NCBI RefSeq assembly: GCF_003852235.1
Contig: NZ_CP027732.1
Coordinates: 4,278,001-4,342,000 of the forward strand
DNA from: Pseudomonas sp. R4-35-07
GTDB taxonomy: Bacteria; Pseudomonadota; Gammaproteobacteria; Pseudomonadales; Pseudomonadaceae
Direction: 5' to 3'
Length of the DNA: 64,000 nucleotides
Shown: one piece after another, positions 35,493-43,851 of the stretch
Numbering within the stretch: the first letter of the stretch is position 1
How the letters are laid out: every line of letters starts with the position of its first letter
Notes under the pieces: generated by a model
Told to the model about the DNA's origin: nothing
Seen by the model: only the letters and a program-made list of their open reading frames with translations
Databases searched by the model: none
Translations under genes and position numbers: made by a program

Positions 35493-35563
35493 TTCGGCCG
35501 ATTGTTGACTGTCACAAAGGGCTGATAACGACCCAAAACGATCGGTGGCTAGAAGCGGCAATT
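35493..35563. repeat. Island junction repeat copy 6 (diverged)
   Basis: TTCGGCCGATTGTTGACTGTC at the left and GGCTAGAAGCGGCAATTG at the right, with the same layout as the other copies but more changes. It closes the STAND operon module on its right. Confidence 0.5.
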
Positions 35564-35731
35564 GGCTTTGGTCATGGACATATGCGAACTCGGGATCTAT
35601 TAAAGCTAACGGGTACTAGCTTATACGATTTCGATGGCCGCCAATGTCTACCGCGTCTCCAATGGCAGTCAGGAGCACCGATTTACGCTAGACCTCATTA
35701 CCAACTAACACCCGGGTTCAACGGAGGCACA

Positions 35732-36316
35732 TTGGCTCGCATCGCTTCTCTTGGTTGGGGCTCCCTGATTTGGGAGCCAAAGAAATTTCCGATTCAGGGG
35801 CAGTGGATTGAGGATGGACCACTGATACCAGCTGAATTCGCCAGGCAATCGCAAGATGGTCGAATTACGCTTGTGCTAGTCGAAACCGGACGGCTGGTTC
35901 CCTCCCTGTGGGCAGTAATGGACTCAGTGGATCTCGCTTCTGCCGTTGAGGCTTTACGCAGCCGCGAAAACATTCCGGGGAAAAATGTAGAAAAGCACGT
36001 TTGCAGATGGTCTGCCGGCCAGCCATCTCCGAGGCTGATTCCAGATTTATCCGAATGGGCTAACACTCACGACGTGGCCCACGTGGTCTGGACCGGCCTA
36101 CCCCCCAAATTCAACGGTGCAGAAATCACACCGTCTGCTGAGCAGGTCGTGGAGTACTTGGTAAAGCTCACCGGCGAACAGCGCGAGAAAGCCGAGCGGT
36201 ATGTTCGCCTTGCTCCGCGGCAGATTGATACCCACTACCGGCGCTGCATTGAATCGTCGCTTCACTGGCATGCCTTGGGCGGCGATTCAGGCCGATCCAA
36301 TCCATCATCGGAGTGA
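35732..36316 (+). CDS. Gamma-glutamylcyclotransferase-like protein
   Basis: The TTG at 35732 is preferred: GGAGG stands 4 bp upstream and the product then starts LARIASLGWGSLIWEP, the point where members of this family begin. An ATG at 35582 in the same frame has no ribosome site. 194 residues. LGWGSLIW resembles the YGSL substrate loop of GGCT-like folds; then IPAEFARQSQDGRITLVLVE, and AVEALRSRENIPGKN. Possible cleavage of gamma-glutamyl amine bonds, but the catalytic Glu cannot be pinned. It is alone between two module boundaries. Confidence 0.7.
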   Translation: MARIASLGWGSLIWEPKKFPIQGQWIEDGPLIPAEFARQSQDGRITLVLVETGRLVPSLWAVMDSVDLASAVEALRSRENIPGKNVEKHVCRWSAGQPSPRLIPDLSEWANTHDVAHVVWTGLPPKFNGAEITPSAEQVVEYLVKLTGEQREKAERYVRLAPRQIDTHYRRCIESSLHWHALGGDSGRSNPSSE

Positions 36317-36360
36317 GATATTGGTGTGAGATCTCGTGATAGGCAGCTTTCGACCGAGGC

Positions 36361-36510
36361 TGTGTAAAAACGTTTTCGAGCGCGACGGGGATTAAAAACC
36401 GGATTGGTAATCGCGCATTTGCGTGATATCTACATCTGCTGACGTGCCGATAAATGTCAGATTTAACGTAGACGCGCGAACTTCAATTTTGGCGAAGCGT
36501 TTTTACAAAC
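36361..36510. repeat. Possible small inverted-repeat element (MITE or IS remnant)
   Basis: TGTGTAAAAACGTTTTC at the left and GAAGCGTTTTTACAAAC at the right form imperfect terminal inverted repeats (about 13 matching bases) around 120 bp with no gene. It lies just before the end of the ParB/recombinase module. Target-site duplication is not evident. Confidence 0.35.
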
Positions 36511-36563
36511 TCTGGACCCGTTGCAGCCGTTCGAGGCGTCTACGAAAGCAGGGGCGATTCAAT

Positions 36564-37445
36564 TCACTTGTCCAGCGATACCGTTACCACAATGTTTTCG
36601 AACTCAATTAGCAATTCAGGCTGATTTTTGGTGAGGAAACGGATGACCGCCTCATTGTCCAGCAACTTAGCAAGATAGCCCTTGGCTAGCACGAGATTTA
36701 GCACGTCTTGACCGTACGATTGCTCAACCAGCTTGAACTGTCCTTGCAGATTTCCCATTTCACGCTCCATTTTAGCCATCTGCTCGGGAGTGGCACCACC
36801 AAGCTTGCGGGGTTTAGCATCGCCCATTAGTAGGTTGCTTGGTGTGGCGGCCATCAAAGCCTGAGCGTAGGGAACGGTAATATTGTTGATGGCCACCATC
36901 AGCTCCACGCATTCTACCTGTCGGGTCGGTTTGAGTTTGCGCAACACCGCACCAATTTCAGCGGAGAAGTGCTGATCTTTAAGCAACTCGGCCGCTTCAA
37001 CGCATACGCCATCAAGAAGATTCATCTTTTTGATGATGTGACTGATGTCGACGCTCAACGCTTTGGCCAGCCTGGCCGGTGCCACGCCGCGCTCGACCGC
37101 ACGCCGGATCATGAAGTGCTCTTGAATGGTGGAAAGGCGATTGATCCGGTTGTTATAGGTGTAGGTTTCATCGTCCGTAGCGACCAGACATGGCGCATCA
37201 GTGAAACCCAATTGCTTGAGCGCCAATAAACGGATGTGCCCATCCAGCAACGTATACCGCCCAGATTGATTGTCGACCTTGCTGACCGTCAGCGGCTCGA
37301 TTAGCCCGACAGCATCAATTGACGACTGAATCTGTTTGAATTTTTTACTACCGAGGAGCCCTTCAGGAACTTTCCGCGAGGGCAGGATCAGATCCAACGA
37401 AACTGATAGTGGTTCCGGAATAAAGCCAAGGGGCAACTGGCTCAT
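36564..37445 (-). CDS. ParB-like protein with RepB-type C-terminal domain
   Basis: 293 residues. ParB N-terminal-like fold: LILPSRKVPEGLLGSKKFKQ, then VGLIEPLTV and YTLLDGHIRLLALKQLG, followed by a helix-turn-helix region (VAPARLAKALSVDISHIIKK). The C-terminal part is of the plasmid RepB type. Its start overlaps the stop of the upstream parB by 4 bp (ATGA). No ParA is present, so normal partition is unlikely; ParB-like proteins may here bind DNA to assist the recombinase. Third gene of a tight operon. Confidence 0.85.
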   Translation of the reverse strand: MSQLPLGFIPEPLSVSLDLILPSRKVPEGLLGSKKFKQIQSSIDAVGLIEPLTVSKVDNQSGRYTLLDGHIRLLALKQLGFTDAPCLVATDDETYTYNNRINRLSTIQEHFMIRRAVERGVAPARLAKALSVDISHIIKKMNLLDGVCVEAAELLKDQHFSAEIGAVLRKLKPTRQVECVELMVAINNITVPYAQALMAATPSNLLMGDAKPRKLGGATPEQMAKMEREMGNLQGQFKLVEQSYGQDVLNLVLAKGYLAKLLDNEAVIRFLTKNQPELLIEFENIVVTVSLDK

Positions 37446-38341
37446 GTCGTATGGGCTCCAGCCCAGACCCGCTCGGCGACGTATTTCGGCAGCGTATCCA
37501 ATCCTTCAGCACGCAGCAGGTTGGTGAAGTTTTCATCGGACAGCAACTGGCGCAAGGCCTCGATCACAAAGAGCAACCGCTGTTGCGCGAACTCAGCCTT
37601 TTTGACCATCAGTTTTTGTCGCTCGACCTCTTTCTGATAGCTGCGGATAAGGCTGGATGAGGTGAGCACACCCGCCTTACGCGGTGTGCCACGAGCAATG
37701 GATCGCCCCAGTGACCGGCGGCGCTCTATGACCCGACGTGCGTGGATTAGTTGCTTGCCACGCAACTTCCCCGATTCGTAAGCATCTTGCAGAGCAGTCT
37801 GTACTTCCGTATCACTGCCTGCTCCCGCGATAGCGAGAGCGGCATTCAGCGGAATACGCCCGCTTTCAACGGCAACCAACAGGCGCTCCTCACCACTTTT
37901 GAGTAACTGAAGAATGCCGTAGACATAGTCGACGCTAAGGCCGGTTTTCTGGGCAATGGTCTTTTTGTCATAGCCTTGCTCACGTAACTGCTCGATACCT
38001 GCCAGCAACTCAAGAGGACGGCATTGGCGGCGTGCAATATTCTCCGCCAGACTCATAAGAAAGGCGTCCTCGTCGCTGACACTCACCACCATAGCCGGAA
38101 TACTGCTTTCACCCAACGTCTTGTAGGCTTTGAGCCGTCCCTCACCGCAAATCAGCAGGTAGCGCTCTGATCCGTCTGCATCGGGTCGAGGTGTCACCGT
38201 GATCGGCTTCTTAAGACCTATGTTTTTGATGTTGCCGACGATTTCGTCGAACACCCGTCCGTTTCGCTCTCGCGTATTCAGTATCTCGATGCATTCGAGC
38301 GGGATCATTTTCAGTTCGCTGGAAAGATGCTCCTTACTCAT
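37442..38341 (-). CDS. ParB/RepB/Spo0J family protein
   Basis: 299 residues. ParB N-terminal motif: GLKKPITVTPR, YLLICGEGRLKAYKTLGESS and the box SLAENIARRQCRPLELLAGI, followed by a helix-turn-helix (YDKKTIAQKTGLSVDYVYGIL). The C-terminus is basic and coiled (KEVERQKLMVKKAEFAQQRL). Starts within the recombinase stop codon (ATGA overlap) and overlaps the next parB by 4 bp, so the three proteins are made together. ParB proteins bind DNA and may use CTP; the purpose on a chromosomal island without ParA is unclear. Confidence 0.88.
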   Translation of the reverse strand: MSKEHLSSELKMIPLECIEILNTRERNGRVFDEIVGNIKNIGLKKPITVTPRPDADGSERYLLICGEGRLKAYKTLGESSIPAMVVSVSDEDAFLMSLAENIARRQCRPLELLAGIEQLREQGYDKKTIAQKTGLSVDYVYGILQLLKSGEERLLVAVESGRIPLNAALAIAGAGSDTEVQTALQDAYESGKLRGKQLIHARRVIERRRSLGRSIARGTPRKAGVLTSSSLIRSYQKEVERQKLMVKKAEFAQQRLLFVIEALRQLLSDENFTNLLRAEGLDTLPKYVAERVWAGAHTT

Positions 38342-39903
38342 GCCGCCCTCCTGATACGTGCGCGCGCTGCCATGCCGTAGAGATAATCCAGACTGTCGAA
38401 GCGATAACTCTCAAATTCAATGCTGTTGTGATCGGCGAGGTTGAAACCCTGCTGGCCGAAGTCCAACCGTGGCAGCAGGTAATAGTCGAGCGGCGCCTGA
38501 TTGGCTTCGTCCAGACGGACGGCGACCGTGATGTCTGGGGCCAGGCTAGTGTCGAAGCGAACCTTCCACCGCCTGCGTCCGCTGTCCAGCGACTGGCATC
38601 GTGACAGGACCAGCGAGATGCTGAACTCCCGATTGACCGTCATTAGGTCAGTGGCGGGATCGCGCTCGATCAACCCACCGATATCAGAAATCACATGTTC
38701 GGTCTGACTGACAATTTCCGGATGCAACCGTCGCAAAAAACGATTGATCTCGAGGAAGCGATAGTCTCGATCCGGCGTGAATCCTACGACCTGGTAGGCA
38801 CTGATCAAACTACCAAAACGGTGGATATAGGCCGAGGCCGACGGCATCCCCTCCGTCTCGTCGATGATAAGGCCCGAAAGGAAGCCGCGATGCTGGTATA
38901 GGTTGCGCAGTTTCTCGATCAGTTCTTCATTGCTGAACCGATGCGCCCGGGCGCGCAGGATACCTTGGGCGGTATAGAACGCCTCCGGTGATACGATGGC
39001 CTCGAATGCACCTTCCTTCTTGATCCACATGTCCGGCTGGTTACTGACCCGGTGTTTTTTGAGCTTGAAGGAAATCCGGTTGTAGACATTATTACCGATG
39101 TATTTTTCATTGCTCAGCACCTCACGCACAGTGGCCCGTGTCCAGTGCCGATCCAGATCGGTGTGAATCCCACGGCTGTTGAGGCGGGAGGCGATTTCAG
39201 ATTCGGGTAAACCTTCATCGATGAACCAGTGATAGATTTGGTTCACCACCTGTACTTCGGCTTGAGGCCCGGGCATCAAAATCACACGGTCGGTTTGCAG
39301 ACTCTTGTGCTCGCCCCGCGCCAGCTCGCTTTTGATTGAACCCGCCTGATCGATCAGGACACGCCGCAGGCCGTATCCCGCACTTCCCCCCTGGCGATAG
39401 CCCAGCTCAATCAATCGGCACTGGCCCGCGAACACCTTGGCCGACAGTTCCCGGCTGTACTCACCCGCCATCGCACGCTTGACGCCTTTGACAATGGTCG
39501 AGCCTGGAGAACCGTCGTTTTCAAACTGCTCGGCACAGTAGGCAAGCTGAATGCCCGCACGGCGGCAGATGTACTCGTAATAGGCGCTTTCATCAGCATC
39601 CTGAAATCGCCCCCAGCGACTGACGTCATAGACCAGAATGATCTGGAAGTCCGCCGTCCCAGACTCTACGTCCTTGATCAACTGCTGCAAGGACTGTCGG
39701 CCATCTATGCGCAGCCCGCTTTTACCTTGGTCGGCATAGGTACGGACGATCTGCATGCCGTGCCGCTCGGCGTACTCGCGAATCTTGTCTGACTGATTTT
39801 CGGTCGAGTACTGCTGGTGCTCAGTCGACATCCTGACGTATTCGGCGGCACGTAATGCTACCGGCTGATCCGACATATCTGGTGAAGACTCATCTGATTG
39901 CAT
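38338..39903 (-). CDS. Large serine recombinase (resolvase/invertase family)
   Basis: Start uncertain: ATG 39903 (MQSDESSPDMSDQ) is used, the frame is open to a GTG at 40002. About 521 residues. Catalytic domain: YVRMSTEHQQYSTENQ with Ser26, YADQGKSGLRIDGRQSLQQL and LVYDVSRWGRFQDADE. Then the Recombinase domain (GYGLRRVLIDQ, SEIASRLNSRGIHTDLDRHW, VREVLSNEKYIGNNVYNR). This is the plan of large serine recombinases that move phages and cassettes. It heads the recombinase-parB-parB operon. It may mobilise this module or be a remnant of a separate element inserted in the island. Confidence 0.9.
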   Translation of the reverse strand: MQSDESSPDMSDQPVALRAAEYVRMSTEHQQYSTENQSDKIREYAERHGMQIVRTYADQGKSGLRIDGRQSLQQLIKDVESGTADFQIILVYDVSRWGRFQDADESAYYEYICRRAGIQLAYCAEQFENDGSPGSTIVKGVKRAMAGEYSRELSAKVFAGQCRLIELGYRQGGSAGYGLRRVLIDQAGSIKSELARGEHKSLQTDRVILMPGPQAEVQVVNQIYHWFIDEGLPESEIASRLNSRGIHTDLDRHWTRATVREVLSNEKYIGNNVYNRISFKLKKHRVSNQPDMWIKKEGAFEAIVSPEAFYTAQGILRARAHRFSNEELIEKLRNLYQHRGFLSGLIIDETEGMPSASAYIHRFGSLISAYQVVGFTPDRDYRFLEINRFLRRLHPEIVSQTEHVISDIGGLIERDPATDLMTVNREFSISLVLSRCQSLDSGRRRWKVRFDTSLAPDITVAVRLDEANQAPLDYYLLPRLDFGQQGFNLADHNSIEFESYRFDSLDYLYGMAARARIRRAA

Positions 39904-40081
39904 AGGACCCAACCGCTCGCCGTTATTGGTGTGCTTGCTCTCGGGTCTTCCTTTCACATCTTCGCACGGGCCTCGTCCAGAGAAAAACCAACCAAAGCGC
40001 ACGTCGTTGAGATTGCTGCCACGCAGGATGATCGAGAACTCATTTGGGTTCGTAATTAACGCCTAACCAGCGGAATGACCA

Positions 40082-40540
40082 TCACGTCCTATCTTTGCAC
40101 CCGTCCTTTTTGCACGGGCAACCGATGCACAATGGCGTGATCTCGACGATCAACGCCTCGCAGCAGACCGCCTCACCGCTGGGAACTAGCTCAATCCGAT
40201 AGAGCCCAGGTCGCAGCACCATCACCTGTGACACGTCCATCTTTGCAAGATCGGCTTCCTGCTGCAGATCGTGCTTGGATCGCTGGCGTGATTTGTTTCG
40301 CTTGACGTATTCGGGGTGAGCGTCCCGATAATTACGCCAATATTCCGGATGGCGATCCAGCCACGCACGCTGATTGCGGCTCTGGTTATCCCGATAATCA
40401 GGATCGCTTTGCATCTTGTCACGTTGCCAGCGCTGGCGTCGTACTCGCTGACAGGCTGGTAGCGAACAGTAGGTTTGGTTGGGTACTTGGGGACGTTTTT
40501 CAAACGACAAGCCACAGCAAGCGCAGATATTGTTGGACAT
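40082..40540 (-). CDS. Cys-rich zinc-ribbon-like protein
   Basis: The ATG at 40540 follows GGAGA by 7 bases. 152 residues. An N-terminal CxxC...C pair (ICACCGLSFE, YCSLPACQRVRRQRW), a basic middle (HPEYWRNYRDAHPEYVKRNK) and a Cys-rich tail (IGCPCKKDGCKDRT). This fits a small zinc-binding nucleic acid-binding protein. It is just upstream of the recombinase operon on the same strand, and a pair of CATATGAA repeats lies before its start. It may be part of that module. Confidence 0.7.
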   Translation of the reverse strand: MSNNICACCGLSFEKRPQVPNQTYCSLPACQRVRRQRWQRDKMQSDPDYRDNQSRNQRAWLDRHPEYWRNYRDAHPEYVKRNKSRQRSKHDLQQEADLAKMDVSQVMVLRPGLYRIELVPSGEAVCCEALIVEITPLCIGCPCKKDGCKDRT

Positions 40541-40548
40541 CAACGTTC

Positions 40549-40571
40549 TCCATATGAAAACTCATATGAAG
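40549..40571. promoter_or_regulatory. Twin CATATGAA repeats before zinc-ribbon gene
   Basis: CCATATGAAAACTCATATGA: the 8-mer CATATGAA occurs twice, 13 bp apart. They sit just upstream of the ribosome site and could be a regulator site. Weak evidence. Confidence 0.3.
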
Positions 40572-40683
40572 ACTACAACCCAAAAATAATAGGTTCCGTT
40601 TCGACGTATGGCATTGCCTAGCGAGCACTGGGACAGCAGTAAGGTGTTTGCTGCAATTCACATAGAAACTTCCGACATCAAGT

Positions 40684-41676
40684 TCACAGTCGAGGGGTAG
40701 CTATCTGCCCTATCCGCAAGCATCGAGCGCCGACAGGCTTCAGCCGCAACTGCTGATCGTCCTTGACCAGGTAGCGCATCGCATAGTGGACATGACTGCG
40801 GACCTTCAGGGCACTACGAAGGATCATGCCTATACCCAGTCTGTCGTCGTCTTTGTACTTTTCCTTTTCGTGGTTACAGCTGTTGAAGTAGCCCTGCCCC
40901 CGAGTAATATCTTTCCACAGCTCACCAATTTGCTCAGCCTTGTAAACATCTCCGCGCACTTCATTGCCGTTGAAGAAGAAGGCCGCATGGAGGTGATAGC
41001 CACGATCAACGCCCTGCTCTACCACACAGATATAGCCAATGAGGTGGTCGAAAATCGGGTTACGCTCACGCTCAGCAATAAACCGGTCTAGATCGCCGAA
41101 TACTTGTTCGACACGCTGCCTAGCCTGAACCTTCTGGTAGTAATACAGATTGACCCTAATGATCAGAGTCCGCGAGTAGCGATCAATCATAGCGTCGGAG
41201 TATTCACAGACCCGGTCCGCTTGCTGCCCGGCCAGATAACGACGGTCCCCTTTCTCACGGCGATACCATTGTTCACGAGTCAACTGACGGATCCGGATGA
41301 CAAGAACGTTCATACTGCGATGATGGTCGAGGTAGATCGTACCCTCCTCATTCAAGCAGACAGGACCTGTAGGGCTCCGCTCCAGACCAATATCTTGACA
41401 GGCGTCCTGGAACGCTTGCAGGTGTTCGCTGTAACGGTATTTGCAGCGATCATCGAACAAGTCAATCATTTGCTGGACGCACTTGAAGTACTTGGAGAGC
41501 CTGGTCGGCTCAATCTGCTTATGACCTGAGCGTGTACCTGACAGCCGGAATGCTGGCGTGTCGTGTTGTTCGATGGCCTTAACGAGCCGCTCAATCTGGA
41601 TGGCAATATCGGATTGCGAGAGAGGGGGGTGGGCATTGCTATTGGTCATGGTTGTGTACCTGGTGGTTGTTCCCAT
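40684..41676 (-). CDS. Inovirus-type Gp2 / YagK-YfjJ domain replication protein
   Basis: 330 residues. C-terminal half matches YagK/YfjJ and inovirus Gp2: LIIRVNLYYYQKVQARQRVE, then FDHLIGYICVVEQGVDRGYH and LHAAFFFNGNEV, ending MRYLVKDDQQLRLKPVGAR. The HLHAAFFF segment resembles the HUH-like motif of replication initiators. Such proteins occur in P4-like satellites and islands and are thought to start replication. Start at 41676; an ATG ten codons on is also possible. It follows alpA on the minus strand, separated by a 355-bp region with the large hairpin. Confidence 0.82.
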   Translation of the reverse strand: MGTTTRYTTMTNSNAHPPLSQSDIAIQIERLVKAIEQHDTPAFRLSGTRSGHKQIEPTRLSKYFKCVQQMIDLFDDRCKYRYSEHLQAFQDACQDIGLERSPTGPVCLNEEGTIYLDHHRSMNVLVIRIRQLTREQWYRREKGDRRYLAGQQADRVCEYSDAMIDRYSRTLIIRVNLYYYQKVQARQRVEQVFGDLDRFIAERERNPIFDHLIGYICVVEQGVDRGYHLHAAFFFNGNEVRGDVYKAEQIGELWKDITRGQGYFNSCNHEKEKYKDDDRLGIGMILRSALKVRSHVHYAMRYLVKDDQQLRLKPVGARCLRIGQIATPRL

Positions 41677-41779
41677 ACCAGATACCGTCCATGCACTTTT
41701 TAACCGGTGAGCTATTCCTAGGAAGCCGTGATCACTGGGCCAAAGGTTGATTGCTTTCTGTTCGGTTGCTTACTGATGT

Positions 41780-41835
41780 CTGTTTATTGATTATCTGGAA
41801 GCTATCTATTATCTATATCTATATAACTAGATACA
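41780..41835. repeat. AT-rich TCTAT-repeat tract
   Basis: Repeats of the form ATCTAT: GCTATCTATTATCTATATC then TATATAACTAGATAC. The stretch lies upstream of the Gp2 gene and might be a DNA-unwinding or replication-origin region. Repeats are short and not perfect. Confidence 0.35.
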
Positions 41836-41957
41836 GCTCTGTACTTGGTGCTCATGCCCGCTCCAGATGAACCAATCGGCAAACTATTGCCAAGCCAAGC
41901 AGGAGATAGACCAAAAGGCCATATGTGGGAGTTAGCTGAGAACCGCCTGCTCACCAT

Positions 41958-42008
41958 CCGGCATAAACGCCATGACTGGCTCGCTGCCAGTCATGGCGTT
42001 TATGCCGG
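41958..42008. other. Perfect 23-bp inverted repeat (cruciform/hairpin)
   Basis: Left arm 41958-41980 starts CCGGCATAAACGCC; right arm 41986-42008 ends GGCGTTTATGCCGG; loop TCGCT. All 23 pairs match and further pairing with a bulge is possible outside. No T-run follows on either strand, so it is not a standard terminator. It lies 23 bp from the end of alpA and upstream of the Gp2-like replication gene. Confidence 0.92.
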
Positions 42009-42030
42009 TATGGCAACTCTTTCACGCAAC

Positions 42031-42219
42031 TCATTCGGCCAGGTCGCGCGCCTCAATCCTGGCCAAAATCCAATCGTGTATCTCACCTTCAACCCAACCA
42101 ACGCTGCGCTCTCCCAGCGAAACAGGCTTAGGGAAGGCTCCGTCTGCGATGTACTTATAGATGGTAGACCGACCCAGACCAGTTGAGTCGATGACGTCTT
42201 TCAGGCGAATGATCCTCAT
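42031..42219 (-). CDS. alpA: AlpA-family regulator
   Basis: 62 residues, MRIIRLKDVIDSTGLGRSTI then YKYIADGAFPKPVSLGERSV and GWVEGEIHDWILARI, the complete AlpA winged-helix (MerR-like) pattern. In P4-like elements AlpA activates integrase or works as an excision factor. It lies between the large unrecognised gene (42317) and the hairpin, on the same strand as the Gp2-like gene. Size and sequence make the family safe. Confidence 0.93.
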   Translation of the reverse strand: MRIIRLKDVIDSTGLGRSTIYKYIADGAFPKPVSLGERSVGWVEGEIHDWILARIEARDLAE

Positions 42220-42316
42220 GAACGGGACTCCTCTGTTCGTTCAGAGGATTGGCAGGACGGGTAAAAAACTACGGTTAGCCTCCGTACAGTTTTTGCCAGC
42301 CCCCGGCCCCAGCACC

Positions 42317-43690
42317 TCAAACAGACAATTCACCTTCTGGCGGAGTCAGTAAGCCATACAAATATTGCTCTGCATTAGAAACCGTCTCCAAGCTACTAAA
42401 AACCTGCACTTTCACCTGATTACCAAGCCCAAACTCCACAACATGCAATTTTCCCGCGCACACTACGTCATCCGGAGGTAACGCCAGAACGGCTCGCGAA
42501 GGATAGAACCGATCATTGCGCGACTTATACGCAACCTCTCGCATAGGGAGAAGCACGTAATCCAATTCCTCGAAATCCATGCCATCGATCAATGCCGATT
42601 TGCCCTGAAACCAGCCACCTCTAACACCTCTCGCCACGTTTCCAGCTTGGTCACACAAATAGGTGGCAAGCCGTTGGGAGTCCTCCGCATCAGGAGCGCC
42701 AAGCAAATCGAGCTTGATCAACTGAGCCAGCTCTGCCTCACCCTCACCCTCACCCTCACCAAGCACACTCCAATGATGAGAAAGCAGGTATCCCGCATAC
42801 AAATCAAGCCTTCCCCTCATGAAAGGGGCCAGCCCTTGCTCGTGGCTATCTTTAAAAAACTTACGAACTTCGCCAGTCAATTGGCTACGCAACTCCCGGC
42901 CTGACTTGAAGATGCCATCTACTACGTCAACATCGTTGTCCTCAGTCGGCACGCGATCAACCGACACCAATAAAATCGGCAAGCGCTGCCCACAATTTAA
43001 CTCTAGATGGTGCAGATTGAGGTAGTAAACGCTTTTGGTCTTTTTGAAGATGACTGATCCTGTTGCACCCGGTGTGTATGCCCGGATCAAACCACTATCG
43101 AGCAAGGTCCGAATTCGGTTCTTCAAACGCTCCTGACTTAGCCCAGTTAACCGCGAGAGCTCTGCACGACCTAAATCCCGCACAACACCAAATCGATCAG
43201 CGCGGCATAACAGCACTGCAAGCAGCAAACGATTTACGACACTCAGTCGGCCCTGCTTCCGGCTTGCTCGGACATGAGCAAGGGGGGCGCCTTCGAGCGG
43301 CCCCTTTTGCTGCATGGCAACATCTGACAACTGAAGCGCCTTGCTCTCATGCTTTAAAAGGTGATGGATTACTCTGGCATGGACCACCTTAGACACGTCA
43401 TTCAGACCAACCTGCTCAACGTCGCCTGGCGCCAACTCATATTGTCTTTTGGGGCGCCCTTGCCCGCTCACCAAGTCCCGACGAATCAGGACCTTAGCAG
43501 CGGTCAACGAATTCATTGCTGCGCCCATCTGGCTATCTGAAATTCCAAATCGCCCTGCTAGCTCTTTAACACCCGAGCAAATGGGCCCTGCAACCAAACC
43601 GCACTCAACCAAGCGTACCAATACATACTTTGCTTCAGGACTGATCCCTTTCGCCTTACTGAGCAGCACTGAAAGCAGCATCTCGCTCAC
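42317..43690 (-). CDS. Hypothetical winged-helix-type island protein
   Basis: 457 residues; GTG start at 43690 with AGGAA six bases before. Two helix-turn-helix-like regions: VKELAGRFGISDSQMGAAMN (30-60) and LGRAELSRLTGLSQERLKNR (170-200), each followed by a KVLIRRDL/GLIRAYTP strand as in winged helices. GEGEGEGEAE near residue 310 is coded by four tandem CTCACC hexamers (42737-42760). Probably a DNA-binding replication or control protein of the satellite-like core. No named family recognised. Confidence 0.75.
   Translation of the reverse strand: MSEMLLSVLLSKAKGISPEAKYVLVRLVECGLVAGPICSGVKELAGRFGISDSQMGAAMNSLTAAKVLIRRDLVSGQGRPKRQYELAPGDVEQVGLNDVSKVVHARVIHHLLKHESKALQLSDVAMQQKGPLEGAPLAHVRASRKQGRLSVVNRLLLAVLLCRADRFGVVRDLGRAELSRLTGLSQERLKNRIRTLLDSGLIRAYTPGATGSVIFKKTKSVYYLNLHHLELNCGQRLPILLVSVDRVPTEDNDVDVVDGIFKSGRELRSQLTGEVRKFFKDSHEQGLAPFMRGRLDLYAGYLLSHHWSVLGEGEGEGEAELAQLIKLDLLGAPDAEDSQRLATYLCDQAGNVARGVRGGWFQGKSALIDGMDFEELDYVLLPMREVAYKSRNDRFYPSRAVLALPPDDVVCAGKLHVVEFGLGNQVKVQVFSSLETVSNAEQYLYGLLTPPEGELSV
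42737..42760. repeat. CTCACC hexamer, four tandem copies
   Basis: In-frame repeat coding alternating Glu and Gly; slippage would change length by two residues without a frameshift. Confidence 0.8.
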
Positions 43691-43765
43691 ATTAATTTCC
43701 TAATTTTGTTAAGCCACATCCATATTTTGGCACAGAAAATACACCCTGTTTTAATAAACACTGAT

Positions 43766-43797
43766 TACTAAGTAATTATTGAGTATTACACTTAGTA
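43766..43797. promoter_or_regulatory. Inverted repeat in divergent promoter region
   Basis: TACTAAGT at 43766 and ACTTAGTA ending at 43797, with a smaller palindrome ATTACTAAGTAAT within. It lies between the divergent genes at 43690 and 43852 and could be an operator. Confidence 0.5.
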
Positions 43798-43851
43798 TCT
43801 CAGCCAAGGTACAGTGAGATAAATCTAGGTAAAAATACTATGGAGAGCACG

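Noticed and set aside
41845..42186. 113-codon frame across the hairpin
   Set aside because: Overlaps alpA on the other strand and runs through the perfect inverted repeat; no protein-like features.
42737..42760. CRISPR-like array
   Set aside because: Four short contiguous hexamers inside a gene with no spacers; no cas genes in the window.
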